Assembly (NCBI RefSeq): GCF_016865525.2
Contig: NZ_CP075169.1
Location: 1,426,337-1,490,336, forward strand
From: Sodalis ligni
GTDB taxonomy: Bacteria; Pseudomonadota; Gammaproteobacteria; Enterobacterales; Enterobacteriaceae
Direction of reading: 5' to 3'
Length of the DNA stretch: 64,000 nucleotides
A program made the position numbers and the translations under genes. The notes beneath the pieces were generated by a model. It made no database searches and was not told the origin of the DNA. It saw only the letters and a program-made list of their open reading frames with translations. The first letter of the stretch is position 1. Every line of letters starts with the position of its first letter. Shown in pieces: positions 1-8,172 of the stretch.

Positions 1-281
1 GCAGCTCTTATGAAATCATCAACGTGTCGCTGACCCAGACCCTGAGCCGCACCTTGATGACCTCGGCCACCACGCTGATGGTGGTGCTGATGCTGTTTAT
101 CTTTGGCGGCCCGATCCTGGCCGGTTTCTCCTTGACCATGCTGATAGGCGTCACCATCGGTACGGCTTCATCCATCTATGTCGCCTCGGCGCTGGCGCTG
201 AAGCTGGGGATGAAACGCGAACACATGATCCAGCAGAAAGTCGAGAAAGAGGGCGCGGATCAGCCTTCGTTGCTGCCATAA
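1..281 (+). CDS. secF: SecF, protein-export membrane protein (C-terminal part)
   Basis: The window opens inside this gene. The frame is open from base 3 and encodes about 92 residues ending in [11 protein letters not shown], the typical enterobacterial SecF C-terminus. Two hydrophobic stretches are visible (around [19 protein letters not shown] and [20 protein letters not shown]), matching the last transmembrane segments. SecF works with SecD and YajC in the inner membrane, using the proton motive force to help SecYEG-driven preprotein export. The 5' part and secD lie outside the window. A repeat element and a duplicated terminator hairpin follow the stop codon. Confidence 0.97.
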   Translation, partial: SSYEIINVSLTQTLSRTLMTSATTLMVVLMLFIFGGPILAGFSLTMLIGVTIGTASSIYVASALALKLGMKREHMIQQKVEKEGADQPSLLP

Positions 282-303
282 TTTAGCGGATTGCCAGCAG
301 GAC

Positions 304-503
304 AAACCCGCTTCGGCGGGGTCAGATTGCTGACAAACGTACCCCGAGTCAAAAAGGCGGGGCAGGCTGCCAGAAGAGTAAACCGTCCGCGCCAAGGATG
401 GCGCGGATCGAGCCTACAAGGAGGTATTTCCGGCGTGTTTACGATCTGGCAGTTTGCCCCGACCGAGCACTTTGCCAACAAGCTCCCCCCGCTTCGGCGG
501 GGT
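304..503 (+). repeat. Dispersed palindromic repeat, copy A, flanked by duplicated terminator hairpins
   Basis: The core (about 323-484) matches the sequence at 56251-56489. Shared blocks include CTGACAAAC at the left end, AGAAGAGTAAACCGTCCGCG in the middle left, GCGCGGATCGAGCC, and CGGCGTGTTTACGATCT at the right. Long arms 359-374 and 445-460 are inverted repeats and can form a 16-bp stem with two G.T positions. On each side lies the same small hairpin, CCCGC-TTCG-GCGGG, at 307-320 and again at 488-501; only the right one is followed by a T-rich tract. Copy A lacks about 80 bp present in the middle of copy B. Confidence 0.85.
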
Positions 504-510
504 TTATTAT
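485..510 (+). terminator. Intrinsic terminator of secF (distal copy)
   Basis: Stem CCCCGC / GCGGGG closed by a TTCG tetraloop, then TTTATTAT. A shorter copy of the same hairpin without the T tract lies at 307-320, on the other side of the repeat element. Confidence 0.75.
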
Positions 511-518
511 ATCCGCCG

Positions 519-1109
519 CTATTGCTGGGACAGTGGCTTGACGGCGTCGGGGGGCGGTGGGGAATCCGGGGATATTTTGATAATATCGTGCAGCCGGACA
601 AAACCCACCTGTTCCGGCGCCAGTCCGCTCAGGCGCAGCTCGATGGCGGCGTCGGATTTCGGCAGCAGCGAGGCGGGCACCACAATGGACTGGCTCAGGG
701 CATCGGCGGTCAGGGGTTTGCCGGTTGCGGGATCCACCTGGCCCCAATCCACCGTGGCGGAGAAAGGCGTCAACGGCTGATTGTCGGTGGTGCGGATACG
801 CATTAGCGTCCTTGAACCATTTGCTTCCGTTTCGATCGGGCTCAGCGATACCTGAAGCTTGCCGACCTGGCTTTCCACCTCGGCGGCGGTTTGGGCGGCG
901 GGATAAATATACACGCCGCTGGTGGACTGCGCGTTAAGGGCATTCTGCTGCATCAATGCCGACACCTGGTTGTTGAGGTAATCCAGCCGCTGGTTCAACT
1001 GGCCCATTTCGTTCTTCAGGGCGGGGGCGTGAGCGTTCGGTTGTCTGGCGCATCCGGCAAGCAACAGCAGGGCGACAACAACACAGGCCGGGCGGTAAGC
1101 GATTGTCAT
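519..1109 (-). CDS. yajI: YajI-like lipoprotein (DUF3251 family)
   Basis: A 196-residue predicted lipoprotein. The N-terminus is a signal peptide ending in the lipobox LLAGC, giving lipidated Cys20. A heptad-like stretch follows (about residues 33-57, MGQLNQRLDYLNNQ...), which may form a short coiled coil, then a compact beta-rich C-terminal domain. E. coli yajI sits in the same place, just upstream of nrdR and divergent from it. Its function is not known. The residue after Cys20 is Ala rather than Asp, so outer-membrane sorting is expected. The family call rests on position, length and lipoprotein architecture. Confidence 0.8.
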   Translation of the reverse strand: MTIAYRPACVVVALLLLAGCARQPNAHAPALKNEMGQLNQRLDYLNNQVSALMQQNALNAQSTSGVYIYPAAQTAAEVESQVGKLQVSLSPIETEANGSRTLMRIRTTDNQPLTPFSATVDWGQVDPATGKPLTADALSQSIVVPASLLPKSDAAIELRLSGLAPEQVGFVRLHDIIKISPDSPPPPDAVKPLSQQ

Positions 1110-1285
1110 AGCAACAGTTTCCTTATTCTGCCGATAAATTACAGCTTAGCCCGGAACACCGCAAAAGTCATGAACTGAAAGGCAGGAGAATTCCGAGTCC
1201 TTTGCTTGCGGCCGGGGAAGGGCCTTTGTTGTCGCCACAGTTCGCGCTAAACTAGCATACCCCTATCAGCCGCACAGGAAGCTTT

Positions 1286-1735
1286 ATGCATTGTCCTTTT
1301 TGTTCCGCAGTCGATACCAAAGTCATTGATTCCCGTCTGGTGGGGGATGGTTCCCAAGTCCGGCGCCGCCGGCAATGCCTGGTTTGCAACGAGCGTTTCA
1401 CCACCTTCGAGGTGGCGGAGCTGGTATTGCCCCGGGTAATCAAAAGCAATGATATCCGGGAGCCATTCAATGAAGATAAATTACGCGGCGGCTTTTTGAA
1501 GGCGCTGGAAAAAAGGCCGGTCAATTCCGACGATGTGGAAATGGCCATCAACCACATCAAATCGCAGCTGCGCGCCACCGGCGAACGGGAAGTTCCGAGC
1601 AAAATGATCGGGAACCTGGTGATGGACGCGCTGAAAAAGCTGGATAAGGTGGCCTATATCCGTTTCGCGTCGGTGTATCGCAGCTTCGAGGATGTACGGG
1701 AGTTTGGCGAAGAGATTGCCCGTCTTCAGGATTAA
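1286..1735 (+). CDS. nrdR: NrdR, transcriptional repressor of ribonucleotide reductase genes
   Basis: 149 residues, the usual length. An N-terminal zinc ribbon is formed by Cys3, Cys6, Cys31 and Cys34, followed by an ATP-cone domain (about residues 49-139) with the typical VLPRVIKSN entry. NrdR senses ATP/dATP and represses nrd operons by binding NrdR boxes. It heads the nrdR-ribD-ribE-nusB-thiL-pgpA cluster; ribD starts 9 bases after its stop, so the two are almost certainly co-transcribed. An AGGAAG Shine-Dalgarno sequence precedes the ATG. Confidence 0.97.
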   Translation: MHCPFCSAVDTKVIDSRLVGDGSQVRRRRQCLVCNERFTTFEVAELVLPRVIKSNDIREPFNEDKLRGGFLKALEKRPVNSDDVEMAINHIKSQLRATGEREVPSKMIGNLVMDALKKLDKVAYIRFASVYRSFEDVREFGEEIARLQD

Positions 1736-1744
1736 GGTGGTGTT

Positions 1745-2869
1745 ATGCAGCAGGATGAATATTACCTGGCGCGAGCGTTTGAACTGGCCCGCCGCGGACG
1801 TTTTACCACCACGCCGAATCCGAATGTCGGCTGTGTCATCGTGCGGGACGGCAAGATTGTCGGCGAAGGCTTTCACTACCGCGCCGGCGAGCCGCATGCC
1901 GAAGTGCATGCCCTGCGCATGGCCGGTGAGGCGGCTCGGGGCGCCACAGTCTACGTCACGCTGGAACCCTGCAGCCATCAAGGCCGGACGCCTCCCTGCG
2001 CCGATGCGCTGATTGCGGCGGGCGTGGCGCGGGTAGTAGTGGCCATGCAGGATCCGAATCCCCAGGTCTCGGGGCGGGGCATGCACCTGCTGCGGCAGGC
2101 GGGTATCGATGTCCGTCACGGATTGATGATGGCCGAGGCGGAAGAGGTGAACCTGGGTTTTCTAAAGCGCATGCGCACCGGTTTCCCTTATGTCCGGCTG
2201 AAACTGGCCGCATCGCTGGATGGACGCACCGCCATGGCTTCCGGCGAAAGCCGGTGGATAACCTCTACCCATGCGCGGGAAGATGTGCAATCTTTCCGTG
2301 CCCAAAGCTCCTCAATCCTGTCCACCAGCGCCACGGTGCTGGCGGACGATCCCGCCCTGACCGTTCGCTGGCACTCGTTGCCGGAACAGGTCCGCTTATG
2401 TTATCCCCAGTCCGAATTGCGCCAGCCGGTGCGGGTGATTATCGACAGCCGTAACCGCGTAACCCCGGCCCACCGGCTGATAGCCGAGGAGGGGCAAACC
2501 TGGCTGGCCCGCCTGGCGGCGGATAACCAGCCCTGGCCGTCATCCGTTGAACAAATCGCCATGCCCGCGGGAGATACCGATAACCCCCGCATCGATCTGG
2601 TGATCCTGATGATGCAATTGGCCCGGCGCCAGATAAACAGCGTCTGGGTCGAGGCCGGCGCCGCCCTGGCCGGCGCGCTGCTGCAGGCGGGGCTGGTGGG
2701 TGAGCTTATCCTTTACCTGGCTCCCCGGCTGCTGGGGGACGGGGGCAGGGGGCTGTGCGTCCTGCCGGGGCTTGAGCGCCTGGCGCAGTCGCCGTCGTTT
2801 ACGGTGGCGGATTTATGCCAGGTCGGACCGGATATCCGGGTACGACTTAAACCTGGCTACGCGGATTAA
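1745..2869 (+). CDS. ribD: RibD, bifunctional riboflavin biosynthesis deaminase/reductase
   Basis: 374 residues (E. coli 367). The N-terminal deaminase domain carries the zinc site His51-Ala-Glu53, Cys76 and Cys85 (EPHAEVHAL and PCSHQGRTPPC). The C-terminal half is the NADPH-dependent reductase, starting around RLKLAASLDGRTAM and including the substrate-binding GESRWITS. It converts 2,5-diamino-6-ribosylamino-4-pyrimidinone phosphate to the ribitylamino-uracil phosphate in two steps. It is followed after 85 bases by ribE, the lumazine synthase. Confidence 0.97.
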   Translation: MQQDEYYLARAFELARRGRFTTTPNPNVGCVIVRDGKIVGEGFHYRAGEPHAEVHALRMAGEAARGATVYVTLEPCSHQGRTPPCADALIAAGVARVVVAMQDPNPQVSGRGMHLLRQAGIDVRHGLMMAEAEEVNLGFLKRMRTGFPYVRLKLAASLDGRTAMASGESRWITSTHAREDVQSFRAQSSSILSTSATVLADDPALTVRWHSLPEQVRLCYPQSELRQPVRVIIDSRNRVTPAHRLIAEEGQTWLARLAADNQPWPSSVEQIAMPAGDTDNPRIDLVILMMQLARRQINSVWVEAGAALAGALLQAGLVGELILYLAPRLLGDGGRGLCVLPGLERLAQSPSFTVADLCQVGPDIRVRLKPGYAD

Positions 2870-2954
2870 TTGGCCCGCGCAGCGGACAAAAGAATATGTT
2901 AGAATCCGCCCCCTCTTGGGGCAATTATCGCCATTTGCCAACTGAAGGAAAGCC

Positions 2955-3425
2955 ATGAACGTTATTGAAGGTGTTATTGCCACTCCACAAGCCCGTATAG
3001 CGATCGCGATTGCGCGTTTCAATCATTTCATCAACGACAGCCTTCTTGAAGGCGCCATCGATGCCCTGAAACGTATCGGGCAGGTGAAAGACGACAATAT
3101 CACCGTGGTCTGGGTCCCCGGGGCCTATGAATTGCCGTTGGCGGTCCGCGCGCTGGCGGACAGCAAGAAATTCGATGCCGTGGTGGCGCTGGGCACGGTT
3201 ATTCGCGGCGGCACAGCGCATTTTGAATACGTTGCCGGCGGATGCAGCACCGGCTTATCCCGCGTGGCCCTGGACAGCGTATTGCCGGTGGCGTTCGGGG
3301 TATTGACTACGGAAAGCATCGAACAGGCGATTGAACGGGCCGGCACCAAGGCCGGCAACAAAGGTGCGGAAGCCGCATTGACCGCACTTGAAATGATTAA
3401 CGTACTGAAAGCTATCAACGCGTAA
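2955..3425 (+). CDS. ribE: RibE (RibH), 6,7-dimethyl-8-ribityllumazine synthase
   Basis: 156 residues, identical in length to E. coli RibE. It condenses the ribitylamino-uracil with 3,4-dihydroxybutanone 4-phosphate, the penultimate riboflavin step, in an icosahedral capsid. Visible motifs are the substrate loop RFNHFIN (21-27), PGAYELPL (55-62) and [14 protein letters not shown] with the conserved His89. A small change is Cys-Ser-Thr in AGGCSTGL where E. coli has Ala-Ser-Asn. GAAGGAAA precedes the ATG. nusB starts 15 bases downstream. Confidence 0.97.
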   Translation: MNVIEGVIATPQARIAIAIARFNHFINDSLLEGAIDALKRIGQVKDDNITVVWVPGAYELPLAVRALADSKKFDAVVALGTVIRGGTAHFEYVAGGCSTGLSRVALDSVLPVAFGVLTTESIEQAIERAGTKAGNKGAEAALTALEMINVLKAINA

Positions 3426-3440
3426 GTAAAGGGGAATTTT

Positions 3441-3860
3441 GTGAAACCTGCTGCTCGTCGCCGTGCCCGTGAATGTGTCGTCCAGGCGCTTTACGCATGG
3501 CAAGTATCTCATAACGATATTGCCGAAATTGAAGTCCAGTTCCTGGCGGAACAGGATGTCACGGACGTTGATATCGCTTATTTTCGCGAGCTGTATTCAG
3601 GTACGGCGACGCATGCGGCGGAGCTGGATCAGCTGATGGCCCCTTATCTTTCACGCCAGCTTGACGAGTTAGGCCATGTGGAACGGGCTATTTTACGCCT
3701 GGCCTTGTACGAGTTAAGCAAACGCCAGGATGTGCCCTACAAAGTGGCGATCAACGAGGCCATTGAACTGGCCAAGACGTTCGGCGCGGAAGAGAGCCAC
3801 AAATTCATCAACGGCGTACTGGACAAGGCGGCGCCCTACATCCGCCCCAACCGCAGGTAG
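3441..3860 (+). CDS. nusB: NusB, transcription antitermination factor
   Basis: 139 residues, the same length as E. coli NusB, with a GTG start preceded by AAAGGGGAA. The all-helical protein binds BoxA RNA together with NusE (S10) in rRNA and lambda antitermination complexes. Recognisable segments are the basic N-terminus [17 protein letters not shown] (about 5-21) and the C-terminal [14 protein letters not shown] / [14 protein letters not shown]. It lies between ribE and thiL, as in other Enterobacterales. Confidence 0.97.
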   Translation: MKPAARRRARECVVQALYAWQVSHNDIAEIEVQFLAEQDVTDVDIAYFRELYSGTATHAAELDQLMAPYLSRQLDELGHVERAILRLALYELSKRQDVPYKVAINEAIELAKTFGAEESHKFINGVLDKAAPYIRPNRR

Positions 3861-3927
3861 CACGGCGGGTGAGAATGCCGGATCCGGCGCGCGCCGCGGT
3901 AGCGGGACAACTCTATTTGGATAGGTT

Positions 3928-4905
3928 ATGGCCTGTGGCGAATTCGATCTGATTGCCCGTTATTTCGACCGGGTAAAAAGCGCACGCCGTGATGTCGTGA
4001 TGGGCATCGGCGACGATTGCGCCCTGTTGTCGGTTGATGAAAAACGGCTGATTGCGGTCAGTACCGATACCCTGGTATCGGGCATCCATTTTTTGCCGAC
4101 GATTTCGCCGGCGGATCTCGGCTATAAATCCCTGGCGGTTAATCTCAGCGATCTGGCCGCCATGGGGGCCGATCCCGCCTGGCTTTCGCTGGCGCTGACC
4201 CTGCCGGAGATGGATGAAAACTGGCTGGCCGCCTTTAGCGACAGCCTGTTTGAGCAATTGGACTACTACGGCATGCAGCTGGTGGGCGGTGATACCACCC
4301 GCGGCCCGCTGAGCCTGACCCTGACCATCCAGGGGCTGATTCCCGCCGGGCGCGCCATTCTCCGATCCGGCGCCCGCATCGGCGACTGGATCTATGTCAC
4401 CGGCACCCTGGGTGACAGCGCCGCCGGCCTGGCTGTACTGCAAGACCGGCTTATGGTGGCGGCCGCCCCCGACCGGCAATACCTCCTTGAACGCCATTTA
4501 CGGCCGCAGCCGCGCATTTTGCAAGGTCAGGCCCTGCGGGATCTGGCCAGCTCAGCCATTGATTTGTCGGACGGCCTCATATCGGACCTGCGGCATATTC
4601 TCGACCGCAGCGATTGCGGCGCGCGCATCCATCTGGAAGATCTGCCTTATTCCACCGCCCTGCGCCGCCAGGTCTCGCCGGATCAGGCGCTGCGCTGGGC
4701 GCTCAGCGGCGGGGAAGATTATGAACTCTGCTTTACCGTGCCCGAAATCAATCGCGGCGCGCTGGATGTGGCATTAGGACATGCGGGCGCGGATTTTACC
4801 TGCATCGGCCAAATCGGACCCCGCAGCGAAGGCCTGCAGCTACTGCGGGATAATCAACCGGTAGACCTTGATTGGCACGGTTATGACCATTTCAGCCGGG
4901 AGTGA
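3928..4905 (+). CDS. thiL: ThiL, thiamine-monophosphate kinase
   Basis: 325 residues, the same as E. coli ThiL. It phosphorylates thiamine monophosphate to thiamine diphosphate with ATP. The PurM-like fold is supported by GIGDDCALL (26-34), the [11 protein letters not shown] segment, [11 protein letters not shown] and GGDTTRG, which supply the Asp residues that bind magnesium and nucleotide. [12 protein letters not shown] and [12 protein letters not shown] mark the C-terminal half. An interesting contrast is that the thiazole/tRNA-thiolation gene thiI in this window is frameshifted, while this last cofactor step is intact. pgpA follows after 4 bases. Confidence 0.97.
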   Translation: MACGEFDLIARYFDRVKSARRDVVMGIGDDCALLSVDEKRLIAVSTDTLVSGIHFLPTISPADLGYKSLAVNLSDLAAMGADPAWLSLALTLPEMDENWLAAFSDSLFEQLDYYGMQLVGGDTTRGPLSLTLTIQGLIPAGRAILRSGARIGDWIYVTGTLGDSAAGLAVLQDRLMVAAAPDRQYLLERHLRPQPRILQGQALRDLASSAIDLSDGLISDLRHILDRSDCGARIHLEDLPYSTALRRQVSPDQALRWALSGGEDYELCFTVPEINRGALDVALGHAGADFTCIGQIGPRSEGLQLLRDNQPVDLDWHGYDHFSRE

Positions 4906-4909
4906 CGCC

Positions 4910-5410
4910 ATGACCAGTGAAGTGACGCTCGGCATCAGCCGGATCAAACTGCGTAATCCCTGGCACCTGATGTCCACCGGTTTCGGCAGCGGACTGTTTC
5001 CCTGGATGCCTGGCACCGTCGGTTCGCTGGCGGCCATACCTATCTGGTGCCTGATGACTTTCCTGCCCTGGCAGCTTTACTCCCTGGTGGTGATGCTGGC
5101 CATCTGCCTGGGGATCTATGCCTGCCATAAAACCGCCAAAGATATGGGCGTGCACGATCACGGCTGCATCGTCTGGGATGAATTTGTCGGTATGTGGATT
5201 ACCCTGATGGCCCTGCCGGTGAACGACTGGCGCTGGGTGCTGGCGGGATTTCTGCTGTTTCGCGTGCTGGATATCTGGAAGCCCTGGCCCATCCGGTGGT
5301 TCGATCGTGAAGTCCACGGCGGCGTGGGGATCATGATCGACGATATCATCGCCGGCATCGTCGGCGCCGGGCTGATCTATATGCTGGGCCACCATTGGCC
5401 TTTGTTTTAA
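4910..5410 (+). CDS. pgpA: PgpA, phosphatidylglycerophosphatase A
   Basis: 166 residues from this ATG (E. coli 172). The enzyme dephosphorylates phosphatidylglycerol phosphate in the inner membrane. Diagnostic parts are NPWHLMSTGFGSGLFPW, MPGTVGSLAA, VHDHGCIVWDEFVG (acidic metal-binding residues) and GGVGIMIDDIIAG, with four hydrophobic segments between them. The start at 4910 is preferred because GGGAG lies seven bases upstream and it follows the thiL stop by four bases. An in-frame ATG at 4883 would give a 175-residue protein overlapping thiL and beginning MTI like E. coli PgpA, and cannot be excluded. Confidence 0.95.
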   Translation: MTSEVTLGISRIKLRNPWHLMSTGFGSGLFPWMPGTVGSLAAIPIWCLMTFLPWQLYSLVVMLAICLGIYACHKTAKDMGVHDHGCIVWDEFVGMWITLMALPVNDWRWVLAGFLLFRVLDIWKPWPIRWFDREVHGGVGIMIDDIIAGIVGAGLIYMLGHHWPLF

Positions 5411-5460
5411 GCCGATATCGCAGCCCTCCGCAACATCCTAAACACCGGACATGAATAGAT

Positions 5461-5605
5461 CCTGTTAAAGGGAAACCGTGCTGATGGGGTCGAATCGGGC
5501 GTGGTTTTCCCGCCCGACCGAGCGCCCCACAGCGCGGTAAGCCCGCTATCACCGAACGTGCAGCGAGCCTGTTAAAGGAAAGGGAAACCGCGCCGATGTG
5601 ACCCC
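5461..5605 (-). repeat. Dispersed repeat family 2, single copy (about 1.25 units)
   Basis: Read on the minus strand, this is the same sequence family as the tandem array at 51267-51540. Shared features include GTTCG, CTTACCGCGCTGTGGGGCGC and GGCGGGAAAACCACGCCCG. The unit begins again after 117 bases: CCTGTTAAAGG occurs at 5461 and 5578. It fills nearly all the space between the stop of pgpA and the stop of the convergent yajO. No open frame or transposase is present. Confidence 0.8.
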
Positions 5606-6580
5606 CTAGGCAAATCCCACCGGATAATGCGGGACATAGGCGGTTTCCAGCTCGGCAATGTCCTGCTCGTCCAGCGCCACATCCAGAGCACCGACCAAAT
5701 CAGCGAATTGATCCGGACGGGATGCGCCGATAATCGGGACGGTCACCGCCGGCTTGCTCAACACCCAAGCCAGCGCGACCTGCGCCCTGGAAACGCCGCG
5801 GGTATCGGCTATCACGCCCACGCGCTCGGCTATACGGGCATCCACCTCTTCAGTACGGGTATACATCGCCGTGAGCACCTCATCTGAAACCGATCGGGCG
5901 GTGGTCTCACCCCAGGGACGGGTCAGCTTGCCGCGGGCCAACGGGCTCCAGGGCAGAACAGCGATATTTTCAAACTGGCACAGCGGATGCATCTCCCGCT
6001 CTTCCTCGCGCTGGATCAGATTATATTGATCCTGCATGGTGACAAACCGGGTCCAGCCGTGCAAATCCGCCGTATATAGCGCGCGGGCAAATTGCCAGGC
6101 GTACATTGACGATGCGCCGATAAAACGCGCCTTGCCGGCCTTCACCACATCGTGCAGCGCCTCAAGGGTCTCTTCCAGCGGGGTATCGTAATCCCAACGA
6201 TGGATTTGCAGCAGATCCACATAGTCGGTCCCTAAACGGGTCAGACTATCGTCAATGGACTGCATGATTTTTTTACGCGACAGCCCCTTGGGCAAATTGC
6301 TCATTTCGTTAAACACTTTGGTGGCCAGCACGATCTGATCCCGCTGGGCAAAATCCTTTAATGCCCGACCGACGATTTCTTCACTGCTGCCGTCGGAATA
6401 GCTATTGGCGGTATCGAAAAAGTTGATGCCCGCGTCCAGCGCCTGTTTGATCAGCGGCCGCGAGCTCTCTTCGGGCAGGGTCCACGCATGCTTTCCCCGG
6501 GCGGGATCGCCAAATGTCATACAGCCGAGGCATAAACGGGAAACACGAAGATTGGTCTGGCCGAGCGTGGTAAACTGCAT
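5606..6580 (-). CDS. yajO: YajO, aldo-keto reductase family protein
   Basis: 324 residues, the same length as E. coli YajO, an aldo/keto-reductase-family protein that can supply 1-deoxyxylulose 5-phosphate. The ATG at 6580 (MQFTTLGQTNLRVSRLCLG) aligns with the E. coli start and has GGAGATAATC before it; the frame is open further upstream but without support. The AKR tetrad is visible as FDTANSYSDG (Asp, Tyr), LATKVF (Lys) and LQIHRWDY (His). The NADPH-binding C-terminal end is seen in PIIGASRPDQ. It is convergent with pgpA. In E. coli dxs comes next, but here five kilobases of accessory genes intervene. Confidence 0.95.
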   Translation of the reverse strand: MQFTTLGQTNLRVSRLCLGCMTFGDPARGKHAWTLPEESSRPLIKQALDAGINFFDTANSYSDGSSEEIVGRALKDFAQRDQIVLATKVFNEMSNLPKGLSRKKIMQSIDDSLTRLGTDYVDLLQIHRWDYDTPLEETLEALHDVVKAGKARFIGASSMYAWQFARALYTADLHGWTRFVTMQDQYNLIQREEEREMHPLCQFENIAVLPWSPLARGKLTRPWGETTARSVSDEVLTAMYTRTEEVDARIAERVGVIADTRGVSRAQVALAWVLSKPAVTVPIIGASRPDQFADLVGALDVALDEQDIAELETAYVPHYPVGFA

Positions 6581-6815
6581 GATTATCTCCTGGATAGGCG
6601 GCGGTGCCTTAATGAATTTATTATAGCGGCGTTTAACCATCGGAGGCGATGGTAAATGCGATGTGCAACCGGCAGTCAACCGGTTAATGATTTTATTTGT
6701 TTCGTTTTTTTGATGTGCTGCAGGGAAATTTATTCTTCATCAAGGATGATTATGCGACTAAATCTTATCTTCTCACCACTATATACGCTTCAGGGAACTG
6801 ATCAGCGGGAAATAT

Positions 6816-8072
6816 ATGTCTAAATCTAACAAGTTAACCACTTTCATCCTGGCATTCATGGTGCTGGGCATCATCGTCGGCGCTCTGGTTCATCAGTTTG
6901 CGTCTGTGGACAGCGCTCGCGCCTATGCCGATAACGTCGCGCTGCTCACCGACGTTTTCCTCCGCTTAATAAAAATGGTTATCGCGCCTTTGGTCTTTAC
7001 CACATTGACGGTGGGTATCATGAGCATGGGAGACACTTCCGCCATCGGAACTTTGGGCGGCAAGGCGTTTCTCTGGTTTATCTCCTCCTCGGTCGTCTCG
7101 ATCCTGCTGGGCCTGGCGGTGGTGAGTATCATCCAGCCCGGGGCGGGCCTCAATCTGCAGGTGCCGGCGCAGGCGGTGAATACCGGACTGGCCACCGACG
7201 GCATGTCCCTGAAAACCTTTATCGCCCACACTTTCCCCACCAGCATAGTTGATGCCATGGGGCACAATGAAATATTGCAAATCGTGGTGTTCTCGCTGTT
7301 TTTCGGCATTGCCGGCGCGTCGCTGGGGGAGAAATTCAATAAGCCGCTGGCGGACGGTCTGAATGTGGTATCGCACATCATGCTCAAGGTCACCGGCTAC
7401 GTCATGTATATGGCGCCCATTGCAATATTTGCCGCCGTGTCGTCGGTTATCGCCAACGAAGGGCTGGGCATCCTGAAAAGCTACGCGTCGTTCATCGGCG
7501 GCTATTACCTGGCGATCCTGCTGTGCTGCGTTATGATGGTGGGCTTTTGTTATATTGTTCTGAAGTCCGCCACCTTCCGACTGATAAGCCTGCTAAAGGA
7601 GCCGGTGATACTGGCTTTCACCACCAGCAGTTCGGAAGCCGCCTATCCAAAAACCCTCGAACAGCTGCGCCGCTTCGGCTGCCCGAACAATATCGCCTCG
7701 TTTGTCCTGCCGCTGGGCTACTCCTTCAACCTGGTGGGCTCGATGATCTATTGTTCGTTTGCCTCGATGTTTATCGCCCAGGCCTACAACATCCACCTCA
7801 CCGGCGCGGAAGTCGCCATGTTGATGCTCACCCTGATGATGGCGTCAAAAGGCATCGCCGGCGTGCCGCGTTCGGCCCTGGTGGTGCTGGCGGCCACCAT
7901 CCCGAGCTTTAATATTCCGGTGGCGGGTATCTTGCTGCTGATGGGCATCGACCATGTGCTTGATATGGGGCGTTCCGGTATCAATGTGCTGGGGAACGGT
8001 ATCGCCACCGCCATGCTATCCCGCCCCGACGCACAGGAAGCGGTGGCGGGGGAGTGGCAGGAAAATCATTGA
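6816..8072 (+). CDS. Dicarboxylate/amino acid:cation symporter (DAACS family)
   Basis: 418 residues with the hydrophobic profile and re-entrant loops of the DctA/GltP family, an inner-membrane cation-coupled importer of C4-dicarboxylates or acidic amino acids. Hairpin 1 carries TTSSSEAAYP, TM7 reads YSFNLVGSMIY, hairpin 2 is ASKGIAGVP, and TM8 is LGIDHVLDMGRSGIN-type (GIDHVLDMGRSGINVLGN). The Asn after LG in TM8 is also found in E. coli DctA. The TM7 motif is unusual: most members have NMDGT or NLDGT, whereas the conserved Asp and Thr are Val and Ser here. The substrate is therefore not assigned. It is the first gene of the accessory block between yajO and dxs. Confidence 0.9.
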   Translation: MSKSNKLTTFILAFMVLGIIVGALVHQFASVDSARAYADNVALLTDVFLRLIKMVIAPLVFTTLTVGIMSMGDTSAIGTLGGKAFLWFISSSVVSILLGLAVVSIIQPGAGLNLQVPAQAVNTGLATDGMSLKTFIAHTFPTSIVDAMGHNEILQIVVFSLFFGIAGASLGEKFNKPLADGLNVVSHIMLKVTGYVMYMAPIAIFAAVSSVIANEGLGILKSYASFIGGYYLAILLCCVMMVGFCYIVLKSATFRLISLLKEPVILAFTTSSSEAAYPKTLEQLRRFGCPNNIASFVLPLGYSFNLVGSMIYCSFASMFIAQAYNIHLTGAEVAMLMLTLMMASKGIAGVPRSALVVLAATIPSFNIPVAGILLLMGIDHVLDMGRSGINVLGNGIATAMLSRPDAQEAVAGEWQENH

Positions 8073-8172
8073 TATACCGATAGATTAAAGTGGCAGCGGC
8101 CGGGAAAGGCGGAGCTCATGGATGAGCCGCGTAACGCCGCCGAACGCCTGCAGCTTGAATGATGACGGGTCA
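8073..8172 (+). repeat. Degenerate ERIC-like element
   Basis: The stretch starts with TATACCG and ends with GCAGCTTGAATGATGACGGG, resembling the ends of ERIC elements (TATACCC ... GACGGGTATA). CGCCGAACGCCTGCAGCTTGAA is close to the element at 39711-39735. The middle is diverged. It lies between the convergent symporter and AraC genes and covers the AraC stop codon. Confidence 0.4.

Noticed and set aside
291..806. 171-codon plus-strand frame after secF
   Set aside because: It crosses the dispersed repeat and then runs antisense to the yajI lipoprotein; not a gene.
2870..2954. FMN riboswitch upstream of ribE
   Set aside because: The 85-base spacer is too short and lacks the conserved RFN element; enteric FMN riboswitches are normally at ribB.
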